64,000 nucleotides of DNA from Colwellia ponticola. Its GTDB lineage: Bacteria > Pseudomonadota > Gammaproteobacteria > Enterobacterales > Alteromonadaceae. Of this stretch, positions 54,851 to 63,416 are shown piece after piece. Under the pieces are notes generated by a model. It saw only the letters and a program-made list of their open reading frames with translations. It was not told the origin of the DNA and did no database searches. The stretch covers positions 48,235 through 112,234 of the forward strand of contig NZ_SZVP01000012.1 of assembly GCF_005885605.1 (NCBI RefSeq), written 5' to 3'. A program made the position numbers and the translations under genes. Position 1 is the stretch's first letter, and every line of letters begins with the position of its first letter.

Positions 54851-55107
54851 TTATTAATTGACTCATTATCACTTTCTTGATTATCGTCCTCTTGTTGATC
54901 ATCTTCTGTGGGGAGTACTTGAGAGTAAGATATGATTTTAGGTAAATCAGCAATCGTTTCAGCTAACTTATCAGCATTTTTTTCTGTAATAGCTTGCTGT
55001 TGTTCGGTAGTTATTTCAGCAGTCGTTAAAAAAGTAGTCATATTTTCTTTGTTAACTAAATAAGCATCAGTAGCCATCGTCTCTAATACTTGAATTACTT
55101 TATTCAT
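54829..55107 (-). CDS. Candidate split-borosin precursor peptide
   Basis: 92 residues, small and acidic. Residues 1-54 are predicted helical (IQVLETMATDAYLVNKENM and TTEQQQAITEKNADKLAETI) and resemble the N-terminal binding domain of borosin precursors such as SonA. A hydrophobic segment LPKIISYSQVLP (55-66) follows, a candidate core for backbone N-methylation, then an acidic stretch (EDDQQEDDNQESDN) and a tail KLLASSF. It is directly downstream, on the same strand, of a borosin-type methyltransferase gene (55205-56023) and 20 bases upstream of the GGDEF gene. GGAG is nine bases before ATG at 55107. The assignment rests on context and pattern, not on a database match; the modified residues are unknown. 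Confidence 0.75.
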   Translation of the reverse strand: MNKVIQVLETMATDAYLVNKENMTTFLTTAEITTEQQQAITEKNADKLAETIADLPKIISYSQVLPTEDDQQEDDNQESDNESINKLLASSF

Positions 55108-55200
55108 CGCTTTGTACTCCGTTATTATTATTAATTAAATTTTTTGGGGGAGGGTTCTATATTTTCTTTATTGGGACAACCTCTTAGATAGTTATAAAAC

Positions 55201-55220
55201 TAAACTAAACTAAACTAAAC
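55201..55220. repeat. Pentanucleotide tandem repeat TAAAC x4
   Basis: Four exact copies of TAAAC (further partial copy AAAAC before). On the minus strand the repeat encodes the last residues of the methyltransferase (KFSLV) and its stop codon, so slippage could change the C-terminus. Confidence 0.92.
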
Positions 55221-56023
55221 TTGGGTCTATTATTCTGTTTAACTTCACGTTTGTCTATGTCGGCTAATAGTGCTAATACTTTATCATTAGGTTGCATTTT
55301 TTCACTGGGCGGTATCACCAAGGTCGTATGCATAAATAATTCAGCATCGATTAGCTCAGATAAGTGAATTTTATCAGCACGCATGGTATCGATGGCAATC
55401 CCTTTAGCTTGATACAATATCACTTGATGATCGCTAGGATAGTGTTCTAATAATAAATCAACCAACACTTGGCGATAAGCACGTCCGGTTGAAAACTTAG
55501 CGAATGACTGATCACCGGCTAACGCCACTTGCCACAATATTAAAAAGGCAGAATTATCAATATTACGCTTATAAAACATAAACTGGCTAGTTTCAAAGTG
55601 GCTACAGCCTGTTCTACCAGGATCTATTCCTAAGTCAGCATATAAACAATCTTCAGCAGATATGCCGGGTTCCATAGTAGCAGGTAGCTCTTCAATTTTT
55701 GCTTTTTTTATGGCTCGATGACTAATACAAGCAAATACACCTGGGTGACCATAAAAAGCAGCAACCACTTTTTTACCTGCGCGTACTTCAGTTAGTATGG
55801 CTTCAACCATTTCGTTGTAAGTAATATTACGATTTTTACCTTCTTGGTAAAAAGGTTGTAAACTACGTACATCATTACTCATTGCTTCTAACCACTTTTC
55901 TGCAAAGCCGTTTGCCATTAGTGAAAAAACCACTTCAGCTTGTTCAATATGACTTCTTGCAATGGGACTAATATGCGCTCCTAAGGTCACACCAGTACCT
56001 ACACACACTAAGCTACCTGACAT
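55205..56023 (-). CDS. Borosin-type peptide backbone alpha-N-methyltransferase
   Basis: 272 residues of the tetrapyrrole-methylase fold (GTGVTLGAHISPIARSHIEQ at the start; FYGHPGVFACISHRAI and GISAEDCLYADLGIDPG in the middle). The active-site residues Tyr59, Arg65, Tyr69 and Tyr91 have exactly the spacing of the catalytic residues of fungal OphMA (Tyr66, Arg72, Tyr76, Tyr98), and the sequence resembles SonM, the split borosin enzyme of Shewanella. These enzymes transfer methyl groups from SAM to backbone amides of a precursor peptide. Unlike OphMA there is no fused precursor; a separate small protein encoded 97 bases downstream fits that role. It is not part of siroheme or cobalamin synthesis. 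The start is ATG at 56023; the upstream ribosome site is weak. Confidence 0.88.
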   Translation of the reverse strand: MSGSLVCVGTGVTLGAHISPIARSHIEQAEVVFSLMANGFAEKWLEAMSNDVRSLQPFYQEGKNRNITYNEMVEAILTEVRAGKKVVAAFYGHPGVFACISHRAIKKAKIEELPATMEPGISAEDCLYADLGIDPGRTGCSHFETSQFMFYKRNIDNSAFLILWQVALAGDQSFAKFSTGRAYRQVLVDLLLEHYPSDHQVILYQAKGIAIDTMRADKIHLSELIDAELFMHTTLVIPPSEKMQPNDKVLALLADIDKREVKQNNRPKFSLV

Positions 56024-56185
56024 TTTCTATTACTCTACTATTTTATAGGTTAAATACGCTGCCATATCTGAGTTTTAATGTCAAAAGATCAGGCTTTATC
56101 TTGCTAGCTAACATGCCAGAAAAGTGTTATCGGTTACAGTTGATAATTTAACTGTACGTTTTATGAATAAGCTCATGTTATCTCA

Positions 56186-56776
56186 TTAGTAAACGTGGCA
56201 AATAAATTTTTTTTGCCACAAGCATTTAACGGCATACTGGTAACAATTCTCGGGGTTATCATCTTGTAATGTGCGGTTATAAATAAACCCTAGCTTTTTA
56301 ACAAAACGTTTTGTAGCTAAGTTTTTACTAGCATAAAAGGCATTAATTTTATCAAAGTAAAGATAAGTAAAACCGTATTCCATTAACGCACCCATCGCTT
56401 CTTCGGGGAATAATTTACCGTTGGCTTTGGGACAGAGCACTATGCCTATCTCAGCTTGTTTCGTTTCATTCATCGCTGTTTGGTTCATGATTTTGGCATT
56501 GTGTGGTCTCATCAAAAATGAAAAGGTTTGAGTGCCGATAATCGAGTTACTGCTTTTACACACTATGGCCCAAGTGATAACTGATTTTTTGCCAGCACTG
56601 ATTGCGCGTTGATTTGCTTTGAGCGAATGAAAAAAGGCTTTATTCGCTTCTATTGGAGTTAATGCTCCGCCATTATGACGCATGACTTTTGCATTACTGT
56701 ATTGTCGAGAAAAAAAGTGCTCATCTTCTTTCGCCAAGGGTCTTATTAATAATCGCTGTGTAGTAAAACTATGCAC
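56186..56776 (-). CDS. GNAT acetyltransferase, RimJ/RimL-like
   Basis: 196 residues. N-terminal strand FTTQRLLIRPLAKEDEHFF and the acyl-CoA region FPEEAMGALMEYGFTYLYFD, with ASKNLATKRFVKKLGF near the C-terminus, are typical of the GNAT RimJ/RimL group that acetylates protein N-termini or other amines. It starts 162 bases upstream of the borosin methyltransferase gene on the same strand, so cotranscription is possible. A long perfect palindrome lies 16 bases before its start codon. Confidence 0.82.
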   Translation of the reverse strand: MHSFTTQRLLIRPLAKEDEHFFSRQYSNAKVMRHNGGALTPIEANKAFFHSLKANQRAISAGKKSVITWAIVCKSSNSIIGTQTFSFLMRPHNAKIMNQTAMNETKQAEIGIVLCPKANGKLFPEEAMGALMEYGFTYLYFDKINAFYASKNLATKRFVKKLGFIYNRTLQDDNPENCYQYAVKCLWQKKFICHVY

Positions 56777-57275
56777 CCGTATTGCTCCTTTTATACCTAT
56801 ATCATTAATTAATGATATAGGTATTAATAAATTTAACAGTATTGAGTTTTAGTGCTTTTATATAGTTGTCATCAGTATTAATTTTGATAAGGAGACTATA
56901 GCGAGGTTACTTAGCCATACTAAGCAAATATTTTTTCAACCAATAATAAAGTCTCCCCTACAATATTTCTTAAACACAGCTGCTAAGTGTCACCCCTCAA
57001 AGTGTCTAACTGGTGAATCTGCTTTTTTTACTTTACCGTAGTTATAGGCATTATTTACACTAAGTTTTGCTGTTTTTGCTATCGTCTTTTTTATCGTGTT
57101 TGTCAACTAATTTATCAAGCATTTGTACGTTTTGTACGCACATTTATACTTTAATAAATGTCAATATCAAAAAGGTGAAAAAAACTAAATATTGTTCAAA
57201 TTATATGCTTTCCAATTGAAAAAAAAACGCGTAAACTTAGCGCCCTTTTGAAAGGTAGCTCAAAAAAACAGCAGT
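56777..57275. other. Divergent intergenic region before dusB-fis
   Basis: 499 bases. It has the palindrome at 56793-56824 near the GNAT gene. Near dusB, TTGAAA (57216-57221) and TAAACTTAGCGCCC (57232-57245) look like parts of a promoter with a GC-rich discriminator, as expected for the growth-rate-controlled dusB-fis promoter, but the -10/-35 spacing is not ideal. Nothing else is visible. Confidence 0.45.
56793..56824. promoter_or_regulatory. 32-bp perfect palindrome upstream of the GNAT gene
   Basis: Two 16-bp halves without spacer: ATACCTATATCATTAA (56793-56808) and its exact reverse complement (56809-56824). It ends 16 bases from the start codon of the acetyltransferase gene, so it covers the 5' leader or promoter and may be an operator or an mRNA hairpin. 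Confidence 0.75.
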
Positions 57276-58298
57276 ATGAAAATAGGTACATATCAACTTA
57301 ACTCTCAGGTCATACTTGCTCCCATGGCAGGCATAACAGATCAACCTTTTCGGCAACTATGCTGTCAATTAGGTGCGGGTTTGGCAGTATCTGAAATGCT
57401 TTCGTCAAATCCGAAAGTATGGAACACCGAAAAGTCTAAACTGAGAATGTTACATGGCGATTCAGTAGATATTCGTAGTGTACAAATTGCTGGCAGTTGT
57501 CCTGATGAGTTAGCGTTTGCTGCCAAAGTAAATGCTGATAACGGTGCACAAATTATTGATATCAATATGGGCTGCCCAGCAAAAAAAGTAAATAAAAAAT
57601 TAGCGGGTTCTGCTTTATTAAAAGAACCAGCATTGGTTGAGCGTATCGTTCAGTCGGTGGTAAAAGCGGTAAATATTCCGGTTACGCTAAAAATTCGCAC
57701 AGGATGGTGTGAAGATACTCGTAATGGTATTGAAATAGCGAAAATAGCTCAAGATAGTGGTATAGCATCACTCGCAGTGCATGGTCGTACTCGTAATGAC
57801 TTTTATAAAGGCAATGCAGAATACGACACCATTAAGGCAATAAAATCAGCTATTTCAATTCCTGTAGTGGCAAACGGTGATATTACTTCACCTGAAAAAG
57901 CATTACAGGTGTTAACCCATACGGGGGCAGACGCTATCATGATTGGTCGTGGCGCACAGGGTCGTCCGTGGATTTTTAGAGAAATTAATCATTTCTTGGC
58001 AACGGGCAACAAAATGCTCGCACCGACATTAAACGAAGTTCGTTTAATTATACTCAATCATGTTATGGCGTTACATCAGTTTTATGGGGACTTCAAAGGA
58101 GTGATGATTGCCCGTAAACACGTGTCTTGGTACGTACAAAACTTGGTTGAAACTGGTGATGGTTTCAGTGCTGAGTTTGCGCTTGAACAAGGCAAAGCGT
58201 TTAGAGCTATTTTTAATGCTTTAACGTCTACCAATGAACAATTGATGATGTTAGAGAAATTTTTTGATGACTTTGCCGCTGGTTCTTTTAAGGGCTAA
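57276..58298 (+). CDS. dusB: tRNA-dihydrouridine synthase B
   Basis: FMN-dependent enzyme that reduces uridine to dihydrouridine in tRNA. 340 residues (321 in E. coli). FMN-barrel start [16 protein letters not shown], catalytic cysteine in [14 protein letters not shown] (about residue 99), [14 protein letters not shown] and [12 protein letters not shown] are all present. It precedes fis by 58 bases, the conserved dusB-fis operon. Confidence 0.96.
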   Translation: MKIGTYQLNSQVILAPMAGITDQPFRQLCCQLGAGLAVSEMLSSNPKVWNTEKSKLRMLHGDSVDIRSVQIAGSCPDELAFAAKVNADNGAQIIDINMGCPAKKVNKKLAGSALLKEPALVERIVQSVVKAVNIPVTLKIRTGWCEDTRNGIEIAKIAQDSGIASLAVHGRTRNDFYKGNAEYDTIKAIKSAISIPVVANGDITSPEKALQVLTHTGADAIMIGRGAQGRPWIFREINHFLATGNKMLAPTLNEVRLIILNHVMALHQFYGDFKGVMIARKHVSWYVQNLVETGDGFSAEFALEQGKAFRAIFNALTSTNEQLMMLEKFFDDFAAGSFKG

Positions 58299-58356
58299 GC
58301 ATAAGTTATTGTAGTTTTATTTTTATTTTAATTAACAAAAGAAAGAGTTATATCAT

Positions 58357-58644
58357 ATGTTCGAACAAAATGTTTCTTCTCCATTTATTACTGGCGATAT
58401 TCAAACACAAACTAAAACATCTCCGTTACGTACTCAAGCTAAAATTGCAATCAGCAACTATTTATCACAGTTAAATGGTAACGATGTTGATGATATGTAT
58501 GACCTGGTATTGAGCGAAATTGAAGCGCCAATGTTAGAAGAAGTTATGATGTATACTCGCGGTAACCAAACACGCGCAGCCAACTTGTTAGGCATTAATC
58601 GCGGTACGTTACGCAAAAAACTTAAAAAATACGGTATGAACTAA
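58357..58644 (+). CDS. fis: DNA-binding nucleoid protein Fis
   Basis: Small nucleoid protein that bends DNA and activates rRNA promoters during fast growth. 95 residues, slightly shorter than E. coli Fis (98). The N-terminal beta hairpin region is followed by a helical core and the C-terminal [23 protein letters not shown], which is nearly invariant in the family. Second gene of dusB-fis, ended by a classical terminator. The nearby rRNA promoters are plausible targets. Confidence 0.97.
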   Translation: MFEQNVSSPFITGDIQTQTKTSPLRTQAKIAISNYLSQLNGNDVDDMYDLVLSEIEAPMLEEVMMYTRGNQTRAANLLGINRGTLRKKLKKYGMN

Positions 58645-58659
58645 GCCAGTATTTATAGT

Positions 58660-58683
58660 AAAAAGCACCTTCGGGTGCTTTTT
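58660..58683 (+). terminator. Terminator of dusB-fis
   Basis: AAAAAGCACC (58660-58669), tetraloop TTCG, GGTGCTTTTT (58674-58683). A classical strong terminator. Confidence 0.96.
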
Positions 58684-58839
58684 ATGTTTATACCATGTGA
58701 AAAATATTTAGCCTAAGCAATATTTTCTAATAGGTAATGGTATTATACTATCCTCAATTTTCATGTAACCAGGCAAGTTAGCACTATCAATTAATGGAAT
58801 AGTCTAGCAGTAAGTTATAACTACAAGGTAAATATATAA

Positions 58840-60441
58840 ATGGATACTCCACGTCCAATTAAACGTGCACTATTAAGTGTTTCTGATAAAGCAGGTATTG
58901 TTGAGTTTGCTCGTCGCCTAAGCGAGAAAGGCGTTGATCTTCTTTCTACTGGCGGTACTGCAAAATTATTAACAGAAAATGGTATTAAAGTAACTGAGGT
59001 ATCTGATTACACAGGTCACCCAGAAATTATGGATGGTCGTGTTAAAACATTACACCCTAAAGTACATGGCGGAATTTTAGCGCGTCGTGGTATTGATGAG
59101 ACAGTAATGGCAGAAAACGACATCAGCGCAATTGATATGGTCGTGGTTAATTTGTACCCGTTTGCCAATGCAGTAAGTGATGAAAATTGTTCATTAGAAA
59201 ATGCTATTGAGAATATTGATATTGGCGGTCCAACGATGGTTCGTGCTGCCGCTAAGAACCACAAAGACGTTACTATTGTCGTTAATGCTAGTGATTACGA
59301 TCGTGTATTAACTGAATTAGACAATAATAATGATTCATTAACGTATAAAACCCGTTTTGATTTAGCTATTGCTGCTTATGAGCATACTGCTAGTTATGAC
59401 GGCATGATTGCTAACTACTTTGGTAAAATGTTACCGGCGTATGGTGATACTGAATCTGAAGCCTCTTTTGACAACAAAGTTAAATTCCCACGTACTTTTA
59501 ATAGCCAGTTCATTAAAACACAAGATTTACGTTACGGTGAAAACTCTCACCAAGACGCTGCTTTTTACAAAGAAGCAAATCCTGAAGAAGCTTCTGTTTC
59601 TACTGCAACACAATTACAAGGTAAAGCATTATCTTATAACAACATCGCTGATACTGATGCCGCATTAGAGTGTGTTAAAGAATTTGATGAACCTGCTTGT
59701 GTTATTGTGAAGCATGCTAATCCTTGTGGCGTGGCTATCGGTGATAATATTTTAGTAGCTTATGAAGGTGCTTATAAAACAGATCCTACCTCTGCTTTTG
59801 GTGGCATTATCGCGTTTAACCGTGAGTTAGATGCACAAACCGCAGAAGCTATTACTTCTCGTCAATTTGTTGAAGTCATTATTGCACCAAGCGTTTCAGA
59901 TGCTGCTGCGCAAATTATTGCTGCTAAACCAAACCTACGTCTATTAGCATGTGGTCAATGGGACAATAAAACCACAGGTTTTGATTTTAAACGTGTTAAT
60001 GGCGGTTTATTAGTTCAAGATACTGACCAAGGCAGCGTATCGAAAGATGACCTTAAAGTAGTGACTAAACGTCAACCTACCACAGAGGAGATGCGCGATT
60101 TACAATTCTGTTGGAAAGTAGCAAAATTTGTTAAATCTAACGCAATTGTTTACGTTAAAAACAGTGCCACTATTGGTGTTGGTGCTGGTCAAATGAGCCG
60201 TGTATATTCAGCGAAAGTTGCTGGTATTAAAGCGGCTGATGAAAACTTAGAAGTTAAAGGTTCTGTTATGGCTTCTGATGCTTTCTTCCCATTTCGCGAT
60301 GGTTTAGATGCTGCCGCCGAAGCAGGTATTACTGCCGTAATTCAACCTGGTGGCTCAATGCGTGATGACGAAGTTATTGCCGCAGCAGATGAGCATAACA
60401 TTGCTATGGTATTCACAGGTATGCGCCACTTTCGCCATTAA
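58840..60441 (+). CDS. purH: Bifunctional AICAR formyltransferase/IMP cyclohydrolase
   Basis: Catalyses the last two steps of purine synthesis to IMP. 533 residues (529 in E. coli). N-terminal MGS-like domain [20 protein letters not shown] and STGGTAKLL for cyclohydrolase; C-terminal transformylase with [12 protein letters not shown] and [16 protein letters not shown], and the end FTGMRHFRH is invariant in the family. In E. coli purH is followed by purD; here another gene lies between them, 1.3 kb away. No purine operator of the E. coli PurR type is evident upstream. Confidence 0.97.
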   Translation: MDTPRPIKRALLSVSDKAGIVEFARRLSEKGVDLLSTGGTAKLLTENGIKVTEVSDYTGHPEIMDGRVKTLHPKVHGGILARRGIDETVMAENDISAIDMVVVNLYPFANAVSDENCSLENAIENIDIGGPTMVRAAAKNHKDVTIVVNASDYDRVLTELDNNNDSLTYKTRFDLAIAAYEHTASYDGMIANYFGKMLPAYGDTESEASFDNKVKFPRTFNSQFIKTQDLRYGENSHQDAAFYKEANPEEASVSTATQLQGKALSYNNIADTDAALECVKEFDEPACVIVKHANPCGVAIGDNILVAYEGAYKTDPTSAFGGIIAFNRELDAQTAEAITSRQFVEVIIAPSVSDAAAQIIAAKPNLRLLACGQWDNKTTGFDFKRVNGGLLVQDTDQGSVSKDDLKVVTKRQPTTEEMRDLQFCWKVAKFVKSNAIVYVKNSATIGVGAGQMSRVYSAKVAGIKAADENLEVKGSVMASDAFFPFRDGLDAAAEAGITAVIQPGGSMRDDEVIAAADEHNIAMVFTGMRHFRH

Positions 60442-60691
60442 CAAAAAAACTTGTCGCTAGAGAACACAAACTCTTCACGATAAGTACTCACGTATAGTTA
60501 TACGCTGCGTGCTTATCATTTGACTTTGAACCCTCTAGCTTAAGGTTATCTGTTAATAGATTTATGAAGTCTTCGTTTTGCTATATTTAAAGGTATTAAG
60601 TACTCACTGAAACTCTTCAGCAGCATGACTTTTTCCTTAAAGTGAACAATTCAGTTTAAGAAAGCTTTATATGGGATGACGAAAATTATAA

Positions 60692-60752
60692 AAGCAGTGT
60701 TGATTTATTTACTTACAATGAAAATAAGTATGGTAATAAATCAACGCTGCTT
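60692..60752 (+). terminator. Possible terminator of purH
   Basis: 18-bp arms (60692-60709 and 60735-60752) that pair throughout with one G-U, 25-base loop, followed by GTTTGTTTT. It is about 250 bases after purH, so termination of purH is an inference. Confidence 0.55.
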
Positions 60753-60790
60753 GTTTGTTTTAAATCTGTTATAAATATCAGCGCCTATTA

Positions 60791-60835
60791 ATACCATGCC
60801 GTTCTAAGTGGTCACTTCTTTATACGGAATGGTAT
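60791..60835. repeat. Compound palindrome before the secreted methyltransferase gene
   Basis: Outer arms ATACCATGCCGT (60791-60802) and ACGGAATGGTAT (60824-60835) match at 11 of 12 positions. Inside is AAGTG..CACTT. The form resembles a REP- or MITE-like intergenic palindrome; copies elsewhere in the genome cannot be checked here. Confidence 0.5.
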
Positions 60836-60875
60836 AACACCTTAATTACTAATAATGCTTACAAGGAAAATAGTT

Positions 60876-61736
60876 ATGACCATTAAAAAAAATGCACTGA
60901 CCGCAATTGCTATCGCAGTAACGTTAAGTGGCAGTATATTAAGCTCATCTGCTATTGCGCATGAATCGCATATTCATGAAGCTAATGCCAACAAAAGCGC
61001 TTCAGTCAAGGCACTTGAAAATGCAGTATCAGGTGATCACCGCAGCGCTAAAAATAAGGCGCGCGATCAATACCGTCATCCCATTGAAACATTAACTTTT
61101 TTTGGCTTTCATTCCAATATGACCGTGGTTGAAATTACCCCAGGAGGTGGCTGGTACACAGAAATACTAGCAGCAGCATTAAAAGGGGAAGGTAAATTAT
61201 ACGGTGCTCATTATCCTGATACAGGCGAAGATAATTATTACAGTAATTCTCGAAAAGAATTAGAGAATAAACTTGCTTCAGATGCTGTCTTTAGTGAAGT
61301 TATGCTAACGAACTTTACGCCACGCGAAGAAAGCGAGCTAGCACCACAAGGCTCAGCCGATCTTGTGTTAACCTTTAGAAACTTACATAACTGGAAAGAC
61401 GCTGGTGTAGAGCAAGTGTTTAAAGACGCTTTTAAGGCACTTAAGCCAGGTGGTGTTTTGGGGGTTGTTGAACACAGATTACCCGTTGGCATAAGTCCAG
61501 AAGAAGCAAGAGGCTATGTCTCTGAAGTGAAAACAATTAAACAAGTAAAAGCCGCAGGTTTTAGGTTTGAAGACTCAAGTGAAATTAATGCTAATAGCAA
61601 AGATTTAGCTATTTATCCTAAAGGAGTGTGGACATTACCACCGAGTTTAGCGCTTAAAGATAAAGACCGTGCAAAATATTTAGCGATCGGCGAAAGCGAT
61701 CGTATGACCTTAAAATTTGTTAAACCAGGCAAATAA
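60876..61736 (+). CDS. Exported SAM-methyltransferase-like protein
   Basis: 286 residues with a signal peptide (about 1-29, ending AIA-HES). The mature domain is a class I SAM-dependent methyltransferase fold: VVEITPGGGWYTEILAAAL (motif I), a segment ADLVLTFRNLHNW (motif IV region) and FKALKPGGVLGVVEH. Export of such a fold to the periplasm is unusual, since SAM is cytoplasmic. The start is ATG at 60876 with AAGGA upstream; a more distant ATG at 60855 has no site. It lies between purH and purD, 40 bases before purD, so it may share a transcript with purD. The substrate is unknown. Confidence 0.78.
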   Translation: MTIKKNALTAIAIAVTLSGSILSSSAIAHESHIHEANANKSASVKALENAVSGDHRSAKNKARDQYRHPIETLTFFGFHSNMTVVEITPGGGWYTEILAAALKGEGKLYGAHYPDTGEDNYYSNSRKELENKLASDAVFSEVMLTNFTPREESELAPQGSADLVLTFRNLHNWKDAGVEQVFKDAFKALKPGGVLGVVEHRLPVGISPEEARGYVSEVKTIKQVKAAGFRFEDSSEINANSKDLAIYPKGVWTLPPSLALKDKDRAKYLAIGESDRMTLKFVKPGK

Positions 61737-61776
61737 GCACTGATTTAATGTAAAAAATATACATAGGAAAAAACAT

Positions 61777-63072
61777 ATGAAAATTTTAGTTATTGGCGGC
61801 GGCGGTCGTGAACATGCATTAGCATGGAAAGCGGCTCAATCAAGCCAGGTTACTAAAGTGTTTGTTGCCCCAGGTAATGCGGGTACAGCAACAGAAGAAA
61901 AATTAGAAAATGTTGCTATTGATATTACTGATAATGCAGCCTTAGTTGCTTTTGCTCAAAAGGAAAATGTCGCCTTAACTATTGTTGGTCCAGAACAACC
62001 GCTTGTTGATGGTGTTGTTGATGCTTTTCAAGCACAAGGTTTAGCTATTTTTGGTCCAAGTGCTAAAGCGGCTCAACTTGAAGGTTCAAAATCTTTTACT
62101 AAAGACTTTTTAGCGCGTAATAAAATCCCTTCTGGCAGTTATGAAAAGTTCACCGAAGTTGAACCGGCATTAGCTTATGTACGTCAGCAGGGCGCACCTA
62201 TTGTTGTTAAAGCCGATGGCTTAGCGGCAGGTAAAGGCGTTATTGTGGCATTAACACTAACAGAAGCTGAAGACGCTATTACAGATATGTTAGCGGGTAA
62301 CGCTTTTGGTGATGCAGGACACCGTGTCGTCATTGAAGAGTTTCTTGAAGGTGAAGAAGCGAGCTTTATTGTTATGGTTGATGGTAAAAACGTTTTACCT
62401 ATGGCAACCAGCCAAGATCATAAACGGGCACTAAATGGTGATTTAGGTCCTAACACTGGCGGCATGGGAGCTTATTCTCCTGCAGCAGTGGTTACCTCTG
62501 AAATTCATGACCGTATAATGGCCGAAGTGATTATGCCGACAGTACAAGGCATGGCTAACGAAGATGCGCCTTACAGTGGTTTTCTATACGCAGGTTTAAT
62601 GATTGCAAGTGATGGTACGCCAAACGTTATTGAATATAATTGTCGTTTTGGTGATCCTGAAACACAGCCTATTATGATGCGCTTAAAGTCAGACTTAGTT
62701 GACTTGTGTTTAGCTGCTACGCGCGGTGAATTAGATAAAGTAACTATCGAGTTTGATAGTCGCGCAGCAGTAGGTGTGGTATTAGCAGCACAATCTTACC
62801 CTGCAGATTATCCTAAAGGAGATGTTATCTCTGGTTTAGATACTAACACCAATGTATCAGCCAAAATATTTCACGCAGGTACTACATTAAATGAGCAGGG
62901 TAATGTGATCACTAATGGTGGACGTGTACTCTGTGCTACGGCATTGGGTAATACAGTTACCACAGCTCAGCAGGCTGCTTATGAACTTTTACATCAAATT
63001 CATTGGAAAGGTGTAGAATTTAGAACGGATATCGCCTATCGCGCTATTAAACGCGAACAAGAAAATGCTTAA
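61777..63072 (+). CDS. purD: Phosphoribosylamine-glycine ligase
   Basis: ATP-grasp enzyme that forms glycinamide ribonucleotide in purine synthesis. 431 residues (429 in E. coli). N-terminal VIGGGGREHALAWK, ATP-grasp core VVKADGLAAGKGVIVA and DGKNVLPMATSQDHKRALNGD, and YNCRFGDPETQPIMMRL are conserved. ATAGGAAAAAAC precedes the start at good distance. It ends at a strong terminator before the rRNA operon. Confidence 0.97.
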   Translation: MKILVIGGGGREHALAWKAAQSSQVTKVFVAPGNAGTATEEKLENVAIDITDNAALVAFAQKENVALTIVGPEQPLVDGVVDAFQAQGLAIFGPSAKAAQLEGSKSFTKDFLARNKIPSGSYEKFTEVEPALAYVRQQGAPIVVKADGLAAGKGVIVALTLTEAEDAITDMLAGNAFGDAGHRVVIEEFLEGEEASFIVMVDGKNVLPMATSQDHKRALNGDLGPNTGGMGAYSPAAVVTSEIHDRIMAEVIMPTVQGMANEDAPYSGFLYAGLMIASDGTPNVIEYNCRFGDPETQPIMMRLKSDLVDLCLAATRGELDKVTIEFDSRAAVGVVLAAQSYPADYPKGDVISGLDTNTNVSAKIFHAGTTLNEQGNVITNGGRVLCATALGNTVTTAQQAAYELLHQIHWKGVEFRTDIAYRAIKREQENA

Positions 63073-63118
63073 ATGATCAGTTTATAAGTTATTGAACGTT
63101 TGTTGAGAATTTAAAATG

Positions 63119-63146
63119 AAAAAACCGACCTTAGCGTCGGTTTTTT
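63119..63146 (+). terminator. Terminator of purD
   Basis: AAAAAACCGAC (63119-63129), loop CTTAGC, GTCGGTTTTTT (63136-63146). Strong; works in both directions. Confidence 0.95.
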
Positions 63147-63388
63147 ATATTTGAATACAAATAAGCTAACAAACCTTATTTAATAGCCATGGCAATTAGT
63201 CGTATAGCTATGCCCAGAGGTAGTTTATTAGCCCTTAAGTGCAAGTGAAACACAACGTATTGGCATCAGTTACGCTCGATAATTTAGTAATGATCATTGA
63301 AGATCGTTTGTTTTTCTCTGTATATAGCCCAATAAGAAAGCGATATGTTCAATAAATACCCGAACAAACAAAAAGATTAAAATAGTAC
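63147..63388. other. Region upstream of the rRNA promoters
   Basis: About 240 A+T-rich bases between the purD terminator and rrn P1. No gene is visible. Its position is where Fis sites and UP elements of rRNA promoters are usually found, but I cannot assign individual sites. Confidence 0.5.
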
Positions 63389-63416
63389 TTGATCGTTAAA
63401 CAAAGATCTCTATAAT
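63389..63416 (+). promoter_or_regulatory. rrn promoter P1
   Basis: TTGATC (63389-63394), 16-base spacer and TATAAT (63411-63416), followed by GCGCTCC. The perfect -10, short spacer and GC-rich discriminator are typical of stringently controlled rRNA P1 promoters. Confidence 0.85.

Larger units (their letters stand above)
60442..60875. other. purH-methyltransferase spacer with palindromic elements
   Basis: 434 bases without a gene. It contains an imperfect palindrome near 60479-60517 (GATAAG..CTTATC), a longer inverted repeat at 60692-60752 and a compound palindrome at 60791-60835, listed separately. I see no coding sequence. Confidence 0.55.

Noticed and set aside
55205..56023. Assignment of the methylase to siroheme or cobalamin synthesis (filling the gap of the truncated CysG)
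   Set aside because: It lacks the CobA/SUMT motifs such as GAGPGD and has the Tyr/Arg/Tyr/Tyr set of borosin enzymes instead.
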